Of a stretch of DNA of 22,629 bases, positions 14,455 to 22,629 are shown piece after piece (position 1 is the first letter of the stretch; every line of letters starts with the position of its first letter). Source of the DNA: QHXQ01 sp036389375 (GTDB lineage Bacteria > Acidobacteriota > Blastocatellia > Pyrinomonadales > Pyrinomonadaceae). The notes under the pieces are model-generated. The model saw only the letters and a list, made by a program, of their open reading frames with translations. It made no database searches and was not told the DNA's origin. The position numbers and the translations under genes are program-made. Location of the stretch: positions 1 to 22,629 of the forward strand of contig DASVQA010000036.1 of NCBI GenBank assembly GCA_036389375.1, read 5' to 3'.

Positions 14455-15312
14455 TTAATTGATGTTCGGAGTTTGCGCGCCGCGCCGGACGAGCGCATGC
14501 ACGTCGCGCAGCATGTAGAGCAGAGATTCCAGCCGCGCGAGCGGCAGCGCGTTCGGGCCGTCGGAGAGCGCCGCGGCCGGGTTGTCGTGGACTTCCATAA
14601 AGACGGCATCCACGCCGACGGCGACGCCTGCGCGCGCAAGCGGTTCGATGTACTCGGGCTGGCCGCCCGTTGCATGCCCCAGCCCGCCCGGCACTTGCAG
14701 GCTGTGCGTCACGTCGAACACGACGGGCGCACCGAAACTGCGCATGATGGGGAACGAGCGCATGTCCACTACCAGATTGTTATAGCCGAAGGAGACGCCG
14801 CGCTCCGTTAGCAGCAGCTTGTCGCAACCGGCGGCGCGCGCCTTGTTGACGATGTTGCGCGCGTCGGCTGGCGCGAGAAACTGCCCCTTCTTGATGTTGA
14901 CCGCGCGCCCCGTCCGCGCCGCCGCTTCGATCAGATCGGTCTGGCGACACAGGAACGCCGGAATCTGCAACACATCCACGACCTCGGCCACCGGTTCGAC
15001 CTGCGACACGTCATGCACGTCGGTCAGCACCGGCACACCGACCTCGGCCTTGATGTGGCGCAGGACGGCCAGCCCTTGCTCAAGGCCTAAGCCCCGAAAA
15101 CTCTGGTGCGACGAGCGGTTCGCTTTGTCGTAAGACGCCTTGAAGACGTAATCGAGACCGGCCGCACGCGCCAGCCGACTGCACGCGCGCGCCATCATCA
15201 GCGCGTGTTCCGGCGCTTCGATCACGCAGGGGCCGGCGATGATGGTCAGGCGGCCGTCGCCGAAAGTTGCGTCGCCGACGCGGAATGGTTTGATTGGCGT
15301 TTCCTCGGTCAT
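14455..15312 (-). CDS. kdsA: 3-deoxy-8-phosphooctulonate synthase (KDO-8-P synthase)
   Basis: Condenses phosphoenolpyruvate with arabinose-5-phosphate to KDO-8-phosphate, the first committed KDO step. The 285 residues are the normal length. Motifs include IIAGPCVIE (24-32), KASYDKANRSS, TDVHDVSQ, IKKGQFLAP, FDVTHSLQ and ALSDGPN. Cys29 replaces the Asn found in metal-independent enzymes such as that of E. coli, so this is predicted to be the metal-dependent class, as in Aquifex. The ATG at 15312 (MTEETP) was preferred. An upstream in-frame TTG at 15345 overlaps the kinase stop as TTGA and would add 11 residues. It lies 29 bases after the kinase and 15 bases before the M1-like gene. Confidence 0.95.
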   Translation of the reverse strand: MTEETPIKPFRVGDATFGDGRLTIIAGPCVIEAPEHALMMARACSRLARAAGLDYVFKASYDKANRSSHQSFRGLGLEQGLAVLRHIKAEVGVPVLTDVHDVSQVEPVAEVVDVLQIPAFLCRQTDLIEAAARTGRAVNIKKGQFLAPADARNIVNKARAAGCDKLLLTERGVSFGYNNLVVDMRSFPIMRSFGAPVVFDVTHSLQVPGGLGHATGGQPEYIEPLARAGVAVGVDAVFMEVHDNPAAALSDGPNALPLARLESLLYMLRDVHALVRRGAQTPNIN

Positions 15313-15341
15313 CTGCTTTCGTGCGCGCTCGCTCGTCGGAC

Positions 15342-16910
15342 TCAACCAAAAGGATTGAGCTTCTTCAGTTTTTTGACGGCCTTGCCGAAGATCGATTCTT
15401 TCTTCTGCTGCCTGACGAGCCGGCGCTCGCTGCGCTTATTCGCTTCGCGCTTGTTCGCGTTCGCAGCGGGCGTAGGCGTGGCCGTCGGCGTCGGCGTTGC
15501 GCTCGGCTGCGGCGACGGCTGCGGCGCGTCGCCCGCGCCCTCCATGCTCGGTGGCGCACTCGTAAAACCGGGCTGCATCAGCGATGCTGCACCGACGAGC
15601 AGCATCAACAGCACGAACGCACCGGCGACCGCGAGCGGTAGCACGCGGCGCACCTTATGTCGCTCCTGTCGCTGCTTGAACAGGATACGCAGGCGCGTGA
15701 ATGGATGCGCGCGGGCGTGATTGTCTGCCTCTGTCTGCGCGGGAACGATTTCGCCCGTCGGCTTGTGCGCGTTGCCGGCCGTGTCCGCCAGCACGGTCGT
15801 GTCGCGCGGGTACGCGCCGGCGCGGCTGGCGCGCAGGCGTTCGATGTCGAGCACGAGCCGGCCCGAGGGCGTCTCTGTACCGGCGGCGCGCAAGAGGTCT
15901 GCGGTCGGCGCAGTAAACTCGGCCGCGTGTTCCAGCCCGAGCTGCTGCGCCGTCATGTACAACTCGCGGCGGAACTCGCCCGCGTCCGCCGGGCGCTCCG
16001 CCGGACTCTTCGCCAGCGCGCGCAAGACGACCGCTTCGACCGCCGCCGGGATGGTGGCGCGCAACTCGCGCGGGCGCTGCGGCTGCTTCGACGAATGCTG
16101 CACGGCGACGGCGAGCGGCGACGTGCCCGTAAACGGCGTCGTGCCCGTCAGCATCTCGTAGAGGATGATGCCGAGACTGTACACGTCTGCGGCCGGCGTC
16201 AGATGCGCGCCGTCGCATTGTTCCGGCGACATGTAGCGCGGCGTCCCGATCATCACGCCGGTCTGTGTGAGCGCATGCGTCTCGTGTTCTTCGACCGCTT
16301 CGGCGGCCAGTTTGGCGATGCCGAAATCGAGCACCTTGACGACGGGCGGCGAACTGCGCCGTTGCGCGATGTAGATGTTGCCAGGCTTGAGATCGCGGTG
16401 GATGATGCCCGCCTCGTGCGCCGCCGCGACCGCGCCCGCGATTTGCAGCATCAGGGAGACAGCGCGCGCCACGTCGAGCGGCGCTTCGAGCGCCAGCACC
16501 TCGCGCAGGGAGCGCCCTTCGAGCAACTCCATCACGATGTAAACCAGCCCGTCCGTCGTCTGACCAAAGTCCGTGACGGCGGCGACGTTCGGGTGCTGCA
16601 AACGGCCGGCGGCGCGCGCTTCACGCCGAAAACGCACCTGCGCGGCCTCGTCCTCCACGAAGCGCTGGTTGAGCACTTTGACGGCGACGGGCCGGTCGAT
16701 CAACAGGTGCGTCGCCCGGTAGACCGTGCCCATGCCGCCCTCGCCGAGGCGCTCGTCGAGCCGGTATTTCTCATCGAGCACGCGCCCAACGAGCGGGTCA
16801 ACGGGGCTGTAAGCGGCGATGGTGGCGTCGGCTTGCAAGGGCGTCCCGTCCGCCGAGCAGTGCCGCACTTCCGCCGAATAACGCCGCCCACATGTCGGAC
16901 ACTGAAGCAT
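15342..16910 (-). CDS. Membrane-anchored serine/threonine protein kinase with N-terminal zinc-ribbon-like motif
   Basis: A 522-residue PknB-type kinase. It opens with CPTCG...C..DG (C4, C7, C18), a zinc-ribbon-like start seen in many Acidobacteriota kinases. The kinase domain (about 50-315) is complete: GEGGMG loop (56-61), AVKVL with Lys78, HRDLKPGN (171-178, catalytic Asp173), DFG (195-197), GTPRYMSPE (222-230) and DVYSLG. A juxtamembrane linker precedes one transmembrane helix (about 423-441). A Pro/Thr-rich stretch and a Lys-rich tail (about 455-522) follow, predicted outside the cytoplasm. The ATG at 16910 starts at MLQCPTCG; the open frame upstream runs through the inverted repeat. Its position in the KDO array is notable, but substrates are unknown. 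Confidence 0.93.
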   Translation of the reverse strand: MLQCPTCGRRYSAEVRHCSADGTPLQADATIAAYSPVDPLVGRVLDEKYRLDERLGEGGMGTVYRATHLLIDRPVAVKVLNQRFVEDEAAQVRFRREARAAGRLQHPNVAAVTDFGQTTDGLVYIVMELLEGRSLREVLALEAPLDVARAVSLMLQIAGAVAAAHEAGIIHRDLKPGNIYIAQRRSSPPVVKVLDFGIAKLAAEAVEEHETHALTQTGVMIGTPRYMSPEQCDGAHLTPAADVYSLGIILYEMLTGTTPFTGTSPLAVAVQHSSKQPQRPRELRATIPAAVEAVVLRALAKSPAERPADAGEFRRELYMTAQQLGLEHAAEFTAPTADLLRAAGTETPSGRLVLDIERLRASRAGAYPRDTTVLADTAGNAHKPTGEIVPAQTEADNHARAHPFTRLRILFKQRQERHKVRRVLPLAVAGAFVLLMLLVGAASLMQPGFTSAPPSMEGAGDAPQPSPQPSATPTPTATPTPAANANKREANKRSERRLVRQQKKESIFGKAVKKLKKLNPFG

Positions 16911-16928
16911 AAGCAGGTAACTGAATGT

Positions 16929-17014
16929 TGAGTCCTGAGTGCTGAGTGCCGAGTGTTGAGTGCTAAGACAAGGCTCTCTTACCTCAACACTCAACACTCA
17001 GCACTCAGGACTCA
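16929..17014. repeat. Heptamer-based inverted repeat (32-bp arms)
   Basis: The left arm (16929-16960) is built of tandem heptamers of the type GAGTGCT. The right arm (16983-17014) is its reverse complement with two mismatches, including a perfect 20-bp outer stem (16929-16948 with 16995-17014). A 22-base loop separates them. The right arm contains the stop codon of the GNAT gene. The left arm ends 18 bases upstream of the kinase start codon, so the hairpin lies within the transcript joining the two genes. Confidence 0.9.
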
Positions 17015-17580
17015 GCGCTTCTATTTTCGTGCCTCGCGTGGAAAATGTACAGCGAGCCGTCCGGCCGGAAGTCTGTGCGCTCAATGGTGTAGAAGACTAC
17101 AGCGGGAAACTCTTGATAAGGGACGCGCTGGCGAAACTTCATGCCGAGTTTCTCCATCACGCGCCACGAGCCGACGTTCTCCGGCAGCGCAATGGCTGTG
17201 ATGGTCTCGAACTTAAGCTCCTCAAAGCCGTGCCGGATCGCGGCGCGTGCCGCCTCGGTGGTGAATCCTCGGCCCCAATACGCGCGCGCCACCGCGTAGC
17301 CCAGATCGACGTGGTCAGGCTTCTGCTGCAAACCGCACCAGCCCATGAATGCGCCCGTCTCTTTGTCGTCCACGGCCCAACGGTCGTAGCCGCGCTCGCG
17401 CCAGCGCGCCATGGCCGCGTGCAGGTCGCGCTCAACCTGTTCCGGCGGCGACGGCGTGATCGTCAGATAGCGCGCCACTTCCGGGTCGGCGCGCATCTCT
17501 ATCAACGCCGGCAGATCGGCCAGCGTGAACGGGCGCAGCCGCAGCCGCGCGGTTTCGATTTCAAGTGCGGGCAGATTCAT
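17005..17580 (-). CDS. GNAT-family N-acetyltransferase (RimJ/RimL type)
   Basis: A 191-residue acetyl-CoA-dependent acetyltransferase. The start ETARLRLRPFTLADLPAL (9-26) is typical of RimJ/RimL-like GNATs. The acetyl-CoA loop is WGRGFTTEA (102-110) and the C-terminal NVGSWRVMEKLGM (135-147) matches the N-x-x-S...EKLGF pattern. The ATG at 17580 begins MNLPALE, 16 bases after the pyrG stop; upstream frame is shadow. The final two codons and the stop lie inside the heptamer inverted repeat. The acetylated molecule could be a protein N-terminus or a small amine; the sequence does not say. Confidence 0.88.
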   Translation of the reverse strand: MNLPALEIETARLRLRPFTLADLPALIEMRADPEVARYLTITPSPPEQVERDLHAAMARWRERGYDRWAVDDKETGAFMGWCGLQQKPDHVDLGYAVARAYWGRGFTTEAARAAIRHGFEELKFETITAIALPENVGSWRVMEKLGMKFRQRVPYQEFPAVVFYTIERTDFRPDGSLYIFHARHENRSAES

Positions 17581-17596
17581 TCTCTTGTAACTAAAT

Positions 17597-19286
<1,690 letters not shown>

Positions 19287-19294
<8 letters not shown>

Positions 19295-19649
19295 CGCTCT
19301 CCTCCGTCAGTTCGGCGTCCCTGTCGTTTGCTTTCGTTAACTTCGGCGCGGGCGCGGCCGGCTCAACCGTCGCCGCATCTGCCTCATCGTCGTCGCCTGC
19401 GCCCGGCACTCGCTTCTTGTTGTAATAGCCGTGCCGCATATCCTGTTGCACGGCGACCGCCTCCGCCGCCTTCGGCTGCAATAGCTGTTGCAGCGCAAAC
19501 ACCGCCGCCTGCGCGCGTTGCCCTTCGCGCACGCGCCGCTCAAACTCCTCTTCGCTGATCCGCTGCGGCGTCCGGCCCAGCACCGCCGACGCAATGACAG
19601 CGCCCACCACGAGCGCCACGATAAACGCGAGTCCAAGCCAATCGCTCAT
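19287..19649 (-). CDS. Small single-pass membrane protein, function unknown
   Basis: A 120-residue protein with one N-terminal transmembrane helix (about 5-25, LGLAFIVALVVGAVIASAVLG), then a charged amphipathic helix (EEEFERRVREGQRAQAA) likely to be coiled coil, and an acidic, Pro/Ala-rich tail. I do not recognise a family. It ends within the first codons of pyrG (8-base overlap), which supports its being translated and coupled. Its ATG lies 8 bases after a 26-bp hairpin that separates it from kdsB. The ribosome site is weak. Confidence 0.65.
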
Positions 19650-19656
19650 AAACTTC

Positions 19657-19720
19657 AGAGGTCAGAGGTTAGCGGTCAGTTAAGCAAGCTGTTCTAACTG
19701 ACCGCTAACCTCTGACCTCT
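19657..19720. repeat. Heptamer-based perfect inverted repeat (26-bp arms)
   Basis: Arms 19657-19682 and 19695-19720 are exact reverse complements around a 12-base loop (AGCAAGCTGTTC). The arms consist of heptamers of the type GGTCAGA, and one more copy extends beyond the right arm to about 19727. The kdsB stop (19694-19696) overlaps the inner end of the right arm. The left arm is 7 bases from the start of the next gene. There is no T-tract, so it is not a classical terminator. Confidence 0.93.
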
Positions 19721-20524
19721 GACCTCTCCGGCAAAGATAGCGCGCACGCGCTCCAAATCTGCGGGCGTGTCCACGCCGATTGAGGGTTCGTCGGTTGCGA
19801 CGACGCGGACGAGTGCGCCGTGTTCGAGCATACGCATCTGTTCGAGCGCCTCTGTGCGTTCGAGCGCGGACGGCGGCCATTGCGTGTACTGCAACAGAAA
19901 CGCGCGGCGATAGACGTACAGCCCCGTGTGTTTGCGAAAGCCGGCCAGGAGCGCCGGTTCGACTTCGAGCGCCGCCGCGAGTGAGCCGTAACGCTGCGCC
20001 GCCACGCGCGGGTAAGGCACGGGCGAGCGCGAGAAATAGAGCGCATAGCCGCGTTCGTCCATCACCACTTTGACCACGTCGGGGCTGAGCACGTCTTCAA
20101 TCGCTTCAATCGGCTCGCACGTGGTTGCGACCGCCGCGTGTGTGTCTGCGAGCAGAGCTTCTATAGCCGCATCAATCGTACCCGGGGCGATGAGCGGCTC
20201 GTCGCCCTGCACGTTGACGATCACATCTGCGTCTGCGAGTGCGCCCGCGACCTCGGCCAGCCGGTCGCTGCCGCTCGCGTGGTCTGTGCGCGTCAGCACG
20301 GCCTCGAACCCGGCGGCGCGCACGGCTTCCATGATCCGCGCATCGTCGGTCGCCACCAGCGCGCGCGTTACGTGGCGCGCGGCGCGGGCGCGGGCGACGA
20401 CGCGCACGATCATCGGTTGCCCGGCAATGTCGAGCAAAGGCTTACCGGGCAGACGCGTCGAGTGAAAGCGTGCGGGAATGATGGCGATGACCTGGGCCGT
20501 GTGTGGTGAGTCCGTGCGGTTCAC
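19694..20524 (-). CDS. kdsB: 3-deoxy-manno-octulosonate cytidylyltransferase (CMP-KDO synthetase)
   Basis: Activates KDO with CTP to CMP-KDO for lipid A-core assembly. With the GTG start at 20524 it has 276 residues, against about 250 for the family. Motifs are IAIIPARFHSTRLPGKPL (13-30, CTP-binding), VATDD, ASGSDRLAEV, VNVQGDEPLI, FSRSPVPYPR, KHTGLYVYRR and ALEQMRMLEHG. The open frame continues to another GTG at 20566, but a promoter-like sequence overlaps that part, so the later start is preferred. The C-terminal ten residues, about EVRGQRLAVS, are encoded by the heptamer repeat and look like an added tail after DLERVRAIFAG. It is first in the KDO/pyrG array. Confidence 0.93.
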   Translation of the reverse strand: MNRTDSPHTAQVIAIIPARFHSTRLPGKPLLDIAGQPMIVRVVARARAARHVTRALVATDDARIMEAVRAAGFEAVLTRTDHASGSDRLAEVAGALADADVIVNVQGDEPLIAPGTIDAAIEALLADTHAAVATTCEPIEAIEDVLSPDVVKVVMDERGYALYFSRSPVPYPRVAAQRYGSLAAALEVEPALLAGFRKHTGLYVYRRAFLLQYTQWPPSALERTEALEQMRMLEHGALVRVVATDEPSIGVDTPADLERVRAIFAGEVRGQRLAVS

Positions 20525-20532
20525 GGGCCTGC

Positions 20533-20562
20533 ACGATACATGGCGGCGGGCAAAGGTGTCAA
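20533..20562 (-). promoter_or_regulatory. Putative promoter of the kdsB-pyrG-kdsA-kdsC array
   Basis: On the minus strand TTGACA (20562-20557), an 18-base spacer and TATCGT (20538-20533) form a good sigma70-like promoter. The predicted start near 20526 falls within two bases of the chosen GTG start of kdsB, so the message may be leaderless or nearly so. If the upstream GTG at 20566 were the true start, this match would be fortuitous. Confidence 0.5.
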
Positions 20563-20623
20563 TCACACTTGCCGGTGTGCGCTGTCGCTGGCAGGGGCGA
20601 GCGGGCGCGGGTGCAAGTAATTA

Positions 20624-20652
20624 TTGACTTTTCAGGTGTCGAATTATATTGT
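20624..20652 (+). promoter_or_regulatory. Strong-looking plus-strand promoter in the intergenic region
   Basis: TTGACT (20624-20629), a 17-base spacer and TATTGT (20647-20652) in an AT-rich patch. Transcription would start near 20659, some 510 bases before the PhoD-like start codon. It therefore drives either a long 5' leader or a separate non-coding RNA. Confidence 0.5.
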
Positions 20653-21171
20653 CTGCCCGCCGTTGACAGAGATTGCATTCTCACGTGCCTGTTTCCTTGC
20701 GTATGCGCTAAATCCGGCCCGCCGAGCCGTGCCCGCACGTGCAAGCCGCGCGCTAGCTCCTTTCACCCACGCAATTCATTGCAGCGCACCGGGGCTTGCT
20801 TGCTTTAAACCCGCCGCCGGAGATTTCCGCGCTGAGCGAACATGGGCGGCAGAAGGATCGTTAAAGCGGATCGCCGAACAATCCGACAATGGCGCATGCG
20901 TGCTTCGGGCCGAACTCAGCCCGGCGTTTGCACCTTGCTGCAATAGTTATGATCTTTCGGCGGAGTTGCGCGAGGAGACCAAGAGCAGCGTACACGACGG
21001 TCTGTTCGATTCCGTTGACGGATCGCCGCATCATCCGCCGCCCGGCTTCACGCATGCCGATAGTTTCAAGACTTCAGATCGCGCCGCCAACCTGCAACTG
21101 ACCTTTCACATGACTGGCGCGGCCCGACGAAACTAACGTATGCTCAGCGCCCACGTCAGTGAGGAATAATA

Positions 21172-22629
21172 ATGAAGCTTGCGCTCTATCCAAGAGTTGC
21201 CCCGAACGACCGCATCAGAGTCTGGCTCGGCCTCGCGCAGGTTACCGGGGCACCGCCGCTCAACTGGTTCTTCGACGACGCGCCCCGCCAACCCGACACC
21301 CTGCGCGCGCTCACCAGCGTGCGCGCCAATGAAATGCTGCCACCGGGCGCTGACCCGAACACAGTGCCGCGCACCTTTACCGGCGTCTATGAATTCAGCG
21401 GGCTGATGCCGGACACGCTGCATAAGATCAGGGTCGAGGCCGGGCCGGAGCGCGCGACGCTGGAAGTGCGGACGCTGCCGGCGACCGTGACCACGCAGCT
21501 TGATCGTTCGTTCAACGTCCTGCTCGTCTCCTGCTTCCATCAAGCGGAGGATCGCGGCGGAGTGGCCGGCACAATCGTCTCGCAGCTTAAAGCCACCACC
21601 AAGCCGCACCTGACAATTCTGGCGGGCGATCAGGTTTACCTAGACCTGCCGACGCTGCAAAATTTTCAGGATGATCTGGCGTGGCTCGCAGACAAGTTTG
21701 AAAAGGATTACACGCTCAACTGGCTGGGCCCGCTCGGCTACGAGCAAGTGCTGGCGGCTGCGCCGAGCGTCTCGCTGCCGGACGATCACGAGTACTGGAA
21801 CAACTTCCCACACGTCAGTCCCTTTATCCAGAACAGCCGCAAGCCTGAGGGGCGCGACCGTTGGCGGCGCGCGGCGCAGGCGGCCTTTGAAGGCTTCCAA
21901 CTGGCATATCCGGCGCGGGTGGGCGAGCCGGTGATCATAGATGTCGCACCGCTCTCCTTCTTCCTCGCCGACACGCGCACGAATAAAGATTTCGACCGCC
22001 GGTTCACCATGAACACTCATCAGCAGTTGGATGACTGGGTTTCGGCCGTGATCGCGCGGAAGGGGTTCGGCGTCTTCGTCTCAGGCCAGTCGCTGTTCCG
22101 CAATCCGGCGGGGAGCGTGGGCGGCATGGTGGGCGATTACGAACTCCCTAACTATGGCGACTATGGCCGCATCATGCTCAGCCTGCAACGACTGGTGGAC
22201 GCCGGCCGGCCCGTGCTCTGCCTGACGGGCGACGTGCATTGGGGGCGCGTCACCACCGCGCGCGACATACGCACGGGGCGGCTCGCGTTCAGCGAGATTA
22301 TCTCTTCGCCCGCGTCGCTCGTCACCACCATCGGCGCTGATCAAGTGGGCCGGATCGGCGCGGCCATCGGCGGACTGTTCGGCCGCACCAACGATTGGCC
22401 GCGCCATTCGGACGCGGACGAACCGCCCTCGTTCCTCGCCGCCGACGCCTTGCAGGGCCGCTTCCCATGTAAATCCATACACCCGCAAAAAGGCAACCAC
22501 GTCGTCCTGCTCAAATTCCGCCAGATCGGCGGCGGGCTTGAGCTACGCATCATCTATTGGCCGCTCAGCCTGAATCGCACGATTGGCCGGCCGGTCGAAG
22601 TAGGCCCGCTTGAACTCATCAGCGCATAG
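21172..22629 (+). CDS. PhoD-like metallophosphatase
   Basis: A complete 485-residue protein ending exactly at the window edge (TAG). Metallophosphatase motifs in order are SCFHQAED (120-127), AGDQVYLD (151-158), DDHEYWNN (204-211), DTR (267-269) and LTGDVHWGR (351-359), which together give the metal-binding Asp, Asn and His set of the PhoD/alkaline phosphatase D family. A beta-sandwich-like N-terminal domain (about 1-105) precedes the catalytic core. Unlike classical exported PhoD it has no signal peptide or Tat motif (start MKLALYPRVAPNDR), so it is predicted cytoplasmic. GAGGA precedes the ATG at good spacing. The substrate, a phosphodiester or monoester, cannot be assigned. Confidence 0.88.
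   Translation: MKLALYPRVAPNDRIRVWLGLAQVTGAPPLNWFFDDAPRQPDTLRALTSVRANEMLPPGADPNTVPRTFTGVYEFSGLMPDTLHKIRVEAGPERATLEVRTLPATVTTQLDRSFNVLLVSCFHQAEDRGGVAGTIVSQLKATTKPHLTILAGDQVYLDLPTLQNFQDDLAWLADKFEKDYTLNWLGPLGYEQVLAAAPSVSLPDDHEYWNNFPHVSPFIQNSRKPEGRDRWRRAAQAAFEGFQLAYPARVGEPVIIDVAPLSFFLADTRTNKDFDRRFTMNTHQQLDDWVSAVIARKGFGVFVSGQSLFRNPAGSVGGMVGDYELPNYGDYGRIMLSLQRLVDAGRPVLCLTGDVHWGRVTTARDIRTGRLAFSEIISSPASLVTTIGADQVGRIGAAIGGLFGRTNDWPRHSDADEPPSFLAADALQGRFPCKSIHPQKGNHVVLLKFRQIGGGLELRIIYWPLSLNRTIGRPVEVGPLELISA

Larger units (their letters stand above)
20525..21171. other. Divergent intergenic region with no convincing gene
   Basis: About 650 bp between kdsB (minus) and the PhoD-like gene (plus). It holds promoter-like sequences for both directions. 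An open frame of about 170 codons (20624-21136, plus) lacks a good start, a ribosome site, family motifs and the G/C-rich third positions of its neighbours, so I do not call it. The composition is visibly less GC-rich than the genes. No tRNA cloverleaf or other known RNA was recognised. Confidence 0.55.

Noticed and set aside
15657..16931. Plus-strand 424-residue frame opposite the kinase
   Set aside because: Antisense shadow; the kinase on the minus strand has every catalytic motif.
20700..20790. tRNA-like look (translation reminiscent of frames that cross tRNA genes)
   Set aside because: I could not build an acceptor stem, a T-arm with TTC or a credible anticodon loop on either strand.
20624..21136. 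170-codon plus-strand frame in the intergenic region
   Set aside because: Starts only at a TTG inside a -35 box, has no ribosome site, lacks the third-position G/C bias of neighbours and matches no family.

Overview
The window is high-GC DNA, probably from an Acidobacteriota genome (Blastocatellia-like). This is inferred from gene style, not from a marker gene. The clues are a very large TonB-dependent receptor with an N-terminal carboxypeptidase-regulatory-like domain and an Oar-like barrel, a Ser/Thr kinase opening with a CPxCG...C..DG zinc-ribbon-like segment, and a complete set of KDO (LPS core sugar) enzymes, which says Gram-negative. All coding looks chromosomal. I see no transposase, phage gene, CRISPR array, rRNA or convincing tRNA.

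Layout. Positions 1-738 (minus) hold the N-terminal 246 residues of malate dehydrogenase. A small Smr-domain protein (plus) follows and ends exactly where a murK-murQ-like cell-wall sugar salvage pair (minus) ends. Divergent from murK is a LysR regulator whose stop overlaps the start of a UBP-type zinc-finger protein, followed by a secreted gamma-glutamyltransferase-like Ntn hydrolase (plus). That gene converges on a 1067-residue TonB-dependent receptor (minus) across a perfect 20-bp hairpin.

From about 20.5 kb leftward runs a long minus-strand array: kdsB, a small membrane protein, pyrG (CTP synthase), a GNAT acetyltransferase, a membrane Ser/Thr kinase, kdsA, a degenerate M1-peptidase/TPR protein and kdsC. 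KdsA makes KDO-8-phosphate, KdsC dephosphorylates it, PyrG makes CTP and KdsB activates KDO with CTP, so the array is a CMP-KDO supply operon with regulatory passengers. Divergent from kdsB, beyond about 650 bp with no convincing gene, is a complete cytosolic-looking PhoD-type metallophosphatase (plus).

The most interesting element lies between kdsC and the phenylalanine 4-hydroxylase gene phhA (minus). It has a promoter-like sequence, a 33-codon ORF with seven Tyr codons (five consecutive), a strong intrinsic terminator with a seven-T tract, and then phhA with a good ribosome binding site. A segment just after the Tyr codons can pair with the 5' arm of the terminator. This is the layout of a ribosome-mediated, tyrosine-sensing attenuator controlling the enzyme that makes tyrosine from phenylalanine. 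I do not know of a described example, though I could not search. A second theme is heptamer-based inverted repeats that form long hairpins and contain the stop codons of kdsB and the GNAT gene.
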